This document shows positions 14,379 through 17,373 of a stretch of 17,373 nucleotides of DNA, one piece after another. The position numbers and the translations under genes are program-made. Position 1 is the stretch's first letter. Every line of letters begins with the position of its first letter. Origin of the DNA: Verrucomicrobia bacterium UBA6015. GTDB taxonomy: Bacteria > Verrucomicrobiota > Kiritimatiellia > UBA8416. Location: assembly GCA_002428045.1 (NCBI GenBank), contig DIZZ01000057.1, positions 1,119-18,491 of the forward strand. The letters are read 5' to 3'. The notes beneath the pieces are model-generated. The model saw nothing but the letters and a program-made list of their open reading frames with translations, had not been told where the DNA came from and did no database searches.

Positions 14379-14434
14379 GGGTGGCGTGGGTGGACCCATT
14401 ATTCCAAGTACCACAACACAAGCAAGGGATCATC

Positions 14435-15307
14435 ATGACGTCGGAAAAAAAGGTGAATGTCGGGCTGGTGCAGATGCGCTGTTCGGAGGATAAGGCCGTG
14501 AACATGGCGACGGCGCTGTCGCGGATCGAGTCGCTGGCGGCGCAGGGTGCGCAGATTATCTGTTTGCAGGAGCTCTTCCTGTCACGCTATTTCGCGGCTA
14601 CCGAGGATCATGCCTGCTTCCGCCTGGCATCCCCCGTGCCGGGCCCGGATACGGAGCCGCTGCAGGCGTCCGCCGCCAAGCACAAGGTCGTCCTCGTTGC
14701 TTCGGTGTTCGAGAAGCGCGCACATGGGCTCTATCATAACACGGCAGCGGTCATTGATGCCGACGGTCGGATGATGGGCATCTACCGGAAATCGCATATT
14801 CCCGACGATCCGGGCTATTATGAAAAGTTCTACTTCGCGCCGGGGGATACCGGGTACCGCGTCTTCAAGACCCGCTATGCCTCGATCGGGGTGCTGATCT
14901 GCTGGGATCAGTGGTATCCGGAAGCCGCCCGTATCACCAGTCTCATGGGGGCCGAGATCCTGTTCTATCCCACGGCCATCGGTTGGGATGTCACCGCCTC
15001 CGACGAGACCAACAGCGAGCAGTTCGATGCCTGGCGCACGATCCAGCGCGGCCATGCCATTGCCAACGGGGTGCATGTGGTCGCGGTCAACCGGACCGGC
15101 CAGGAGGGGGGGCAGAGCTTCTGGGGCGGATCGTTTGTGGCTAATCCATTCGGGAAACTGCTCTATGAGGCAGCGCACGATGAGGAGGCTCTGCCGGTGG
15201 TAACGTTGGATCTGGCATCCTCGGATCGGTATCGCACCCTCTGGCCCTTCCTGCGCGACCGGCGGATCGATACCTACAGTCCGATGACCGCTCGCTATCT
15301 GGACTAA
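14435..15307 (+). CDS. aguB: N-carbamoylputrescine amidase
   Basis: Nitrilase-superfamily enzyme that hydrolyses N-carbamoylputrescine to putrescine, CO2 and ammonia, the last step of the agmatine route. The 290 residues contain the Glu-Lys-Cys triad: Glu46 (CLQELF), Lys119 (YRKSHIP) and Cys156 (LICWDQWYPE). GYYEKFYFAPGDTG (127-140) and the NRTG segment are typical of this amidase subgroup. The ATG at 14435 has AAGGG eight bases upstream; an in-frame GTG at 14381 is unlikely. Pairing with aguA 13 bases downstream makes the substrate call firm. Confidence 0.94.
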   Translation: MTSEKKVNVGLVQMRCSEDKAVNMATALSRIESLAAQGAQIICLQELFLSRYFAATEDHACFRLASPVPGPDTEPLQASAAKHKVVLVASVFEKRAHGLYHNTAAVIDADGRMMGIYRKSHIPDDPGYYEKFYFAPGDTGYRVFKTRYASIGVLICWDQWYPEAARITSLMGAEILFYPTAIGWDVTASDETNSEQFDAWRTIQRGHAIANGVHVVAVNRTGQEGGQSFWGGSFVANPFGKLLYEAAHDEEALPVVTLDLASSDRYRTLWPFLRDRRIDTYSPMTARYLD

Positions 15308-15320
15308 CGAAAGGAGCTGT

Positions 15321-16373
15321 ATGACCGACCTTATACGTTCGAAAGCTCGCCACGAATTTGAACAGGCGGCATCCTACACCATGCCGCCCGAGTGGGTTCC
15401 GCATGAGGCGACCTGGCTTAGCTATCCACATGCCGCCTATACCTGGCCCGGCGGGATCGAGCATATCTTCGATGCCTATAACGAGTTTGTGCGGATCGTC
15501 AGTACAGGCGAGAAGGTACATATTCTCCTGCAAGACAAGGCCGCCGTTGCCAGGATCGGTACCGCGCTGACCGCCGCAGGGGCTGTGATGGCGAACATCG
15601 TCCTTCACGACGTGCCGACGAATGATGCCTGGTGTCGCGATCATGGACCCTGTTTCGTGTTTGCGGGTGGCCATAAAGGGATCGTCAACTGGGGCTTCAA
15701 TGCCTGGGGCGGCAAGTACCCTTACACGTTGGATGATCAGGTTCCCGGATATGTCGCCCGTTATCTGGATGTACCCCAGGTGCATCCGGGGCTGATCATG
15801 GAGGGCGGCTCGATCGAGGTCAATGGCGACGGGGTGCTGATGACCACCGAATCCTGCCTGCTGAATCCCAACCGCAACCCGCCATGCTCGCGTACGGATC
15901 TGGACATCGCCATGCGGCGTTTTTATGGCGTCCGGCAGATCATCTGGTTGGGCGATGGAATTGCCGGTGATGATACCGATGGACACATCGATGATATGAC
16001 CCGGTTTGTGTCCCCGGCCCGTGTGGTGACGGCCGTCGAGCAGGATCCGTCGGATGTGAACTATGCCCCGCTGCGGCATAATCGCGAAATCCTGCGGCGC
16101 GTGCGACTGCCGGATGGAGCCCCACTGGAGGTGGTGGAATTGCCGATGCCTGATCCCGTGGTGTATGACGGGCAGCGCTTACCCGCCTCTTATGCCAACT
16201 TCTACATCGCCAATGCGGCGGTGATCATGCCGACCTTCCGGTGCGAGCGGGATGCCGTGGCGCGTGATATCCTGCAAGGTTGCTTTGAGCGCCCGGTGAT
16301 CGGCGTGGATGCCTACAACATCATTCAGGGGCTAGGCAGCTTCCATTGCCTGAGCCGTCAGGAGCCGCAGTGA
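15321..16373 (+). CDS. aguA: Agmatine deiminase
   Basis: Converts agmatine to N-carbamoylputrescine and ammonia through a covalent Cys intermediate (guanidine-modifying enzyme superfamily). The 350-residue protein shows PPEWVPHEATWLSYPH (22-37), WCRDHGP (104-110, Asp107), NWGFNAWGGKYPY, EGGSIEVNGDG (161-171), TTESCLLNPNRNP and DTDGHIDD (His222). The nucleophile Cys343 is in GSFHCLSRQEP at the very end. Catalytic residues are complete. AAAGGAGC precedes the ATG. Its stop codon overlaps the gluQ start. Arginine decarboxylase, the supplier of agmatine, is not in the window, so agmatine may be taken up or made elsewhere. Confidence 0.95.
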   Translation: MTDLIRSKARHEFEQAASYTMPPEWVPHEATWLSYPHAAYTWPGGIEHIFDAYNEFVRIVSTGEKVHILLQDKAAVARIGTALTAAGAVMANIVLHDVPTNDAWCRDHGPCFVFAGGHKGIVNWGFNAWGGKYPYTLDDQVPGYVARYLDVPQVHPGLIMEGGSIEVNGDGVLMTTESCLLNPNRNPPCSRTDLDIAMRRFYGVRQIIWLGDGIAGDDTDGHIDDMTRFVSPARVVTAVEQDPSDVNYAPLRHNREILRRVRLPDGAPLEVVELPMPDPVVYDGQRLPASYANFYIANAAVIMPTFRCERDAVARDILQGCFERPVIGVDAYNIIQGLGSFHCLSRQEPQ

Positions 16374-17373
16374 GCCAGTGCCGAGGACGGCTGGCACCGA
16401 GTCCGACCGGAGCGCTGCATCTGGGCAATGCCCGCAGCTTCCTGCTGGCCTGGCTTTCCATCCGTTCCCGGGGCGGTTCCCTGGTGCTGCGGATGGAGGA
16501 TCTGGATCATCCAAAGGTAAAGTCCGGGGCAGCGGCTCAGGCGCTCGAGGATCTGCGTTGGCTCGGGCTGGATTGGGATGAGGGACCGGATATCGGCGGG
16601 CCGTACGCCCCGTATGTGCAATCGCAACGCCTCCCCCTCTATGCCGCCGCGCTCGAGAAGCTCCGTACACAGGGACTGGTGTATCCCTGTGTGTGTTCCC
16701 GCCGCGATGTCGAGTCGGCCCAGGGGGCACCCCATGCCGAGGATGAGGGCGCACCCTATCCGGGCACCTGCCGTGGACGTTTTTCGTCATTTGAGGAGGC
16801 CGCCGCCACGTTGCCGGCCGGGCGCCTGCCCGCCTGGCGCTTCCGGGCTCCCGATGAACGTGTCGTCTTCCATGACCGCTTTGCGGGCGAGGTGGCTGCG
16901 AATGTGGCGCAGCGTGATGGCGACTTCGTGCTGGCGAGGCACGCTGGCGGGGCGGGCTATATGCTGGCAGTGGTGGTGGACGATGCCTGCATGGGGATCA
17001 CGGACGTGCTGCGGGGCGACGATCTCCTGCCCGCGACCCACCGCCAGATCCTACTCTATCGCGCGCTGGGGCTACCCATCCCGCAGTTCACCCATGTGCC
17101 ACTGGTCGTCAGTACCGATGGTCGCCGCCTTGCCAAACGGCACGGCGACACCCGCATTGCCACACGGCGGGCACAGGGCATGCCACCCGAACGGGTCGTC
17201 GGCCTGCTGGCGCACTGGTGTGGCTGGGCGGCGGCCGATGCCGTCGTCACCCCCCGCGAACTGCTGAGTCAGATCGATTGGGCAAAACTGCCAAAGACGC
17301 CGGTCGTCATGCACTACGAGACATTGACGGATGACGATGGTGTATTTCCGAGGTCGCTAGTTGCAATCGTCCA
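16370..17373 (+). CDS. gluQ: Glutamyl-Q tRNA(Asp) synthetase, 3' end beyond window
   Basis: A truncated glutamyl-tRNA synthetase homologue that attaches glutamate to the queuosine base at position 34 of tRNA(Asp) instead of the tRNA 3' end. The visible 334 codons show LAPSPTGALHLGNARS (8-23) with HLGN as the class-I HIGH motif, RMEDLD, and the zinc ligands C107-x-C109 with Tyr130 and Cys134 (the CxC...YxxxC site of this family). LAKRH (254-258) replaces KMSKS. There is no anticodon-binding domain in the expected place, which separates it from GltX. The start is GTG at 16370, overlapping the aguA stop in a GTGA. Family members usually end near 300 residues, about at TPVV (310-313). Here the frame continues 20 more codons to the window edge. 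Confidence 0.9.
   Translation, partial: MSQCRGRLAPSPTGALHLGNARSFLLAWLSIRSRGGSLVLRMEDLDHPKVKSGAAAQALEDLRWLGLDWDEGPDIGGPYAPYVQSQRLPLYAAALEKLRTQGLVYPCVCSRRDVESAQGAPHAEDEGAPYPGTCRGRFSSFEEAAATLPAGRLPAWRFRAPDERVVFHDRFAGEVAANVAQRDGDFVLARHAGGAGYMLAVVVDDACMGITDVLRGDDLLPATHRQILLYRALGLPIPQFTHVPLVVSTDGRRLAKRHGDTRIATRRAQGMPPERVVGLLAHWCGWAAADAVVTPRELLSQIDWAKLPKTPVVMHYETLTDDDGVFPRSLVAIV

Larger units (their letters stand above)
14090..14434. other. Intergenic region between divergent genes
   Basis: About 345 bases without a supported gene. It holds the promoter and leader of the small secreted-protein gene on the minus side and the candidate promoter of aguB on the plus side. The stretch from 14178 to 14340 shows no recognisable gene. 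A plus-strand frame at 14108-14368 has no ribosome binding site and no recognisable composition. The 5' leader on the minus strand has a weak hairpin around 14119-14139 (a TTGTG arm with a CACAA arm). Confidence 0.6.

Noticed and set aside
15141..16079. 312-codon minus-strand open frame
   Set aside because: Antisense to aguB and aguA with their complete catalytic residues; no recognisable family.

Overview
The window holds 16 protein-coding genes I can support. Two of them, at the window edges, are incomplete. I see no rRNA, tRNA, insertion sequence, integrase or CRISPR array. GC is high in the genes and the few non-coding gaps are AT-rich. The gene content is mostly core bacterial machinery. 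The organism looks like a free-living bacterium outside the best-known phyla. Its reduced nusA operon (no rimP or ylxR), fragmented F-type ATP synthase cluster, Lys/Ala/Pro-tailed ribbon-helix-helix protein and cytosolic GH95 enzyme would suit the Planctomycetes-Verrucomicrobia-Chlamydiae group, perhaps Kiritimatiellota or Verrucomicrobiota. That placement is an inference from gene style, not a demonstrated assignment.

Left arm (1-7043, all minus strand). Reading in the direction of transcription, from right to left, the arm contains nusA, infB, rbfA, truB and ribF. This is the classic operon for transcription elongation, translation initiation, ribosome maturation and flavin cofactor synthesis. 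Its spacing is tight, and truB and ribF overlap by 4 bp. It is followed by a small ribbon-helix-helix DNA-binding protein with its own AT-rich upstream region. That region contains a perfect 10-bp inverted repeat touching the ribosome binding site, which is a likely autoregulatory operator. Next comes a strong hairpin terminator and then the 5' half of a radical-SAM RlmN-type rRNA methyltransferase that lacks the usual N-terminal domain.

Divergent promoter region (about 7044-7274). It carries promoter-like elements for both directions and a terminator-like hairpin in the nusA leader. A possible 15-codon leader ORF ends in the loop of that hairpin.

Central plus-strand run (7275-13718). An FtsB/DivIC-like division protein, an LppM-like lipoprotein, HflX, ATP synthase subunits c, b and delta, a nucleoside 2-deoxyribosyltransferase-like protein and a GH95 glycosidase follow one another with gaps of 40 bp or less or with overlaps. 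They could be one long transcript, ending at a bidirectional hairpin terminator (13751-13777). The ATP synthase block is only atpE-atpF-atpH; the a subunit and the F1 subunits alpha, gamma, beta and epsilon are not here.

Right arm (13799-17373). A small secreted or membrane protein on the minus strand has its own clear promoter and terminator. It is followed on the plus strand by aguB and aguA, which convert agmatine to putrescine, and by glutamyl-Q tRNA(Asp) synthetase, which overlaps aguA by 4 bp and runs off the window end.

I did not find a convincing new multi-gene system. The best leads are the regulatory architecture around the ribbon-helix-helix gene and the shortened rlmN, the nusA leader, and the partial ATP synthase cluster with its unusual c-subunit tail and inserted nucleoside-transferase-like gene.
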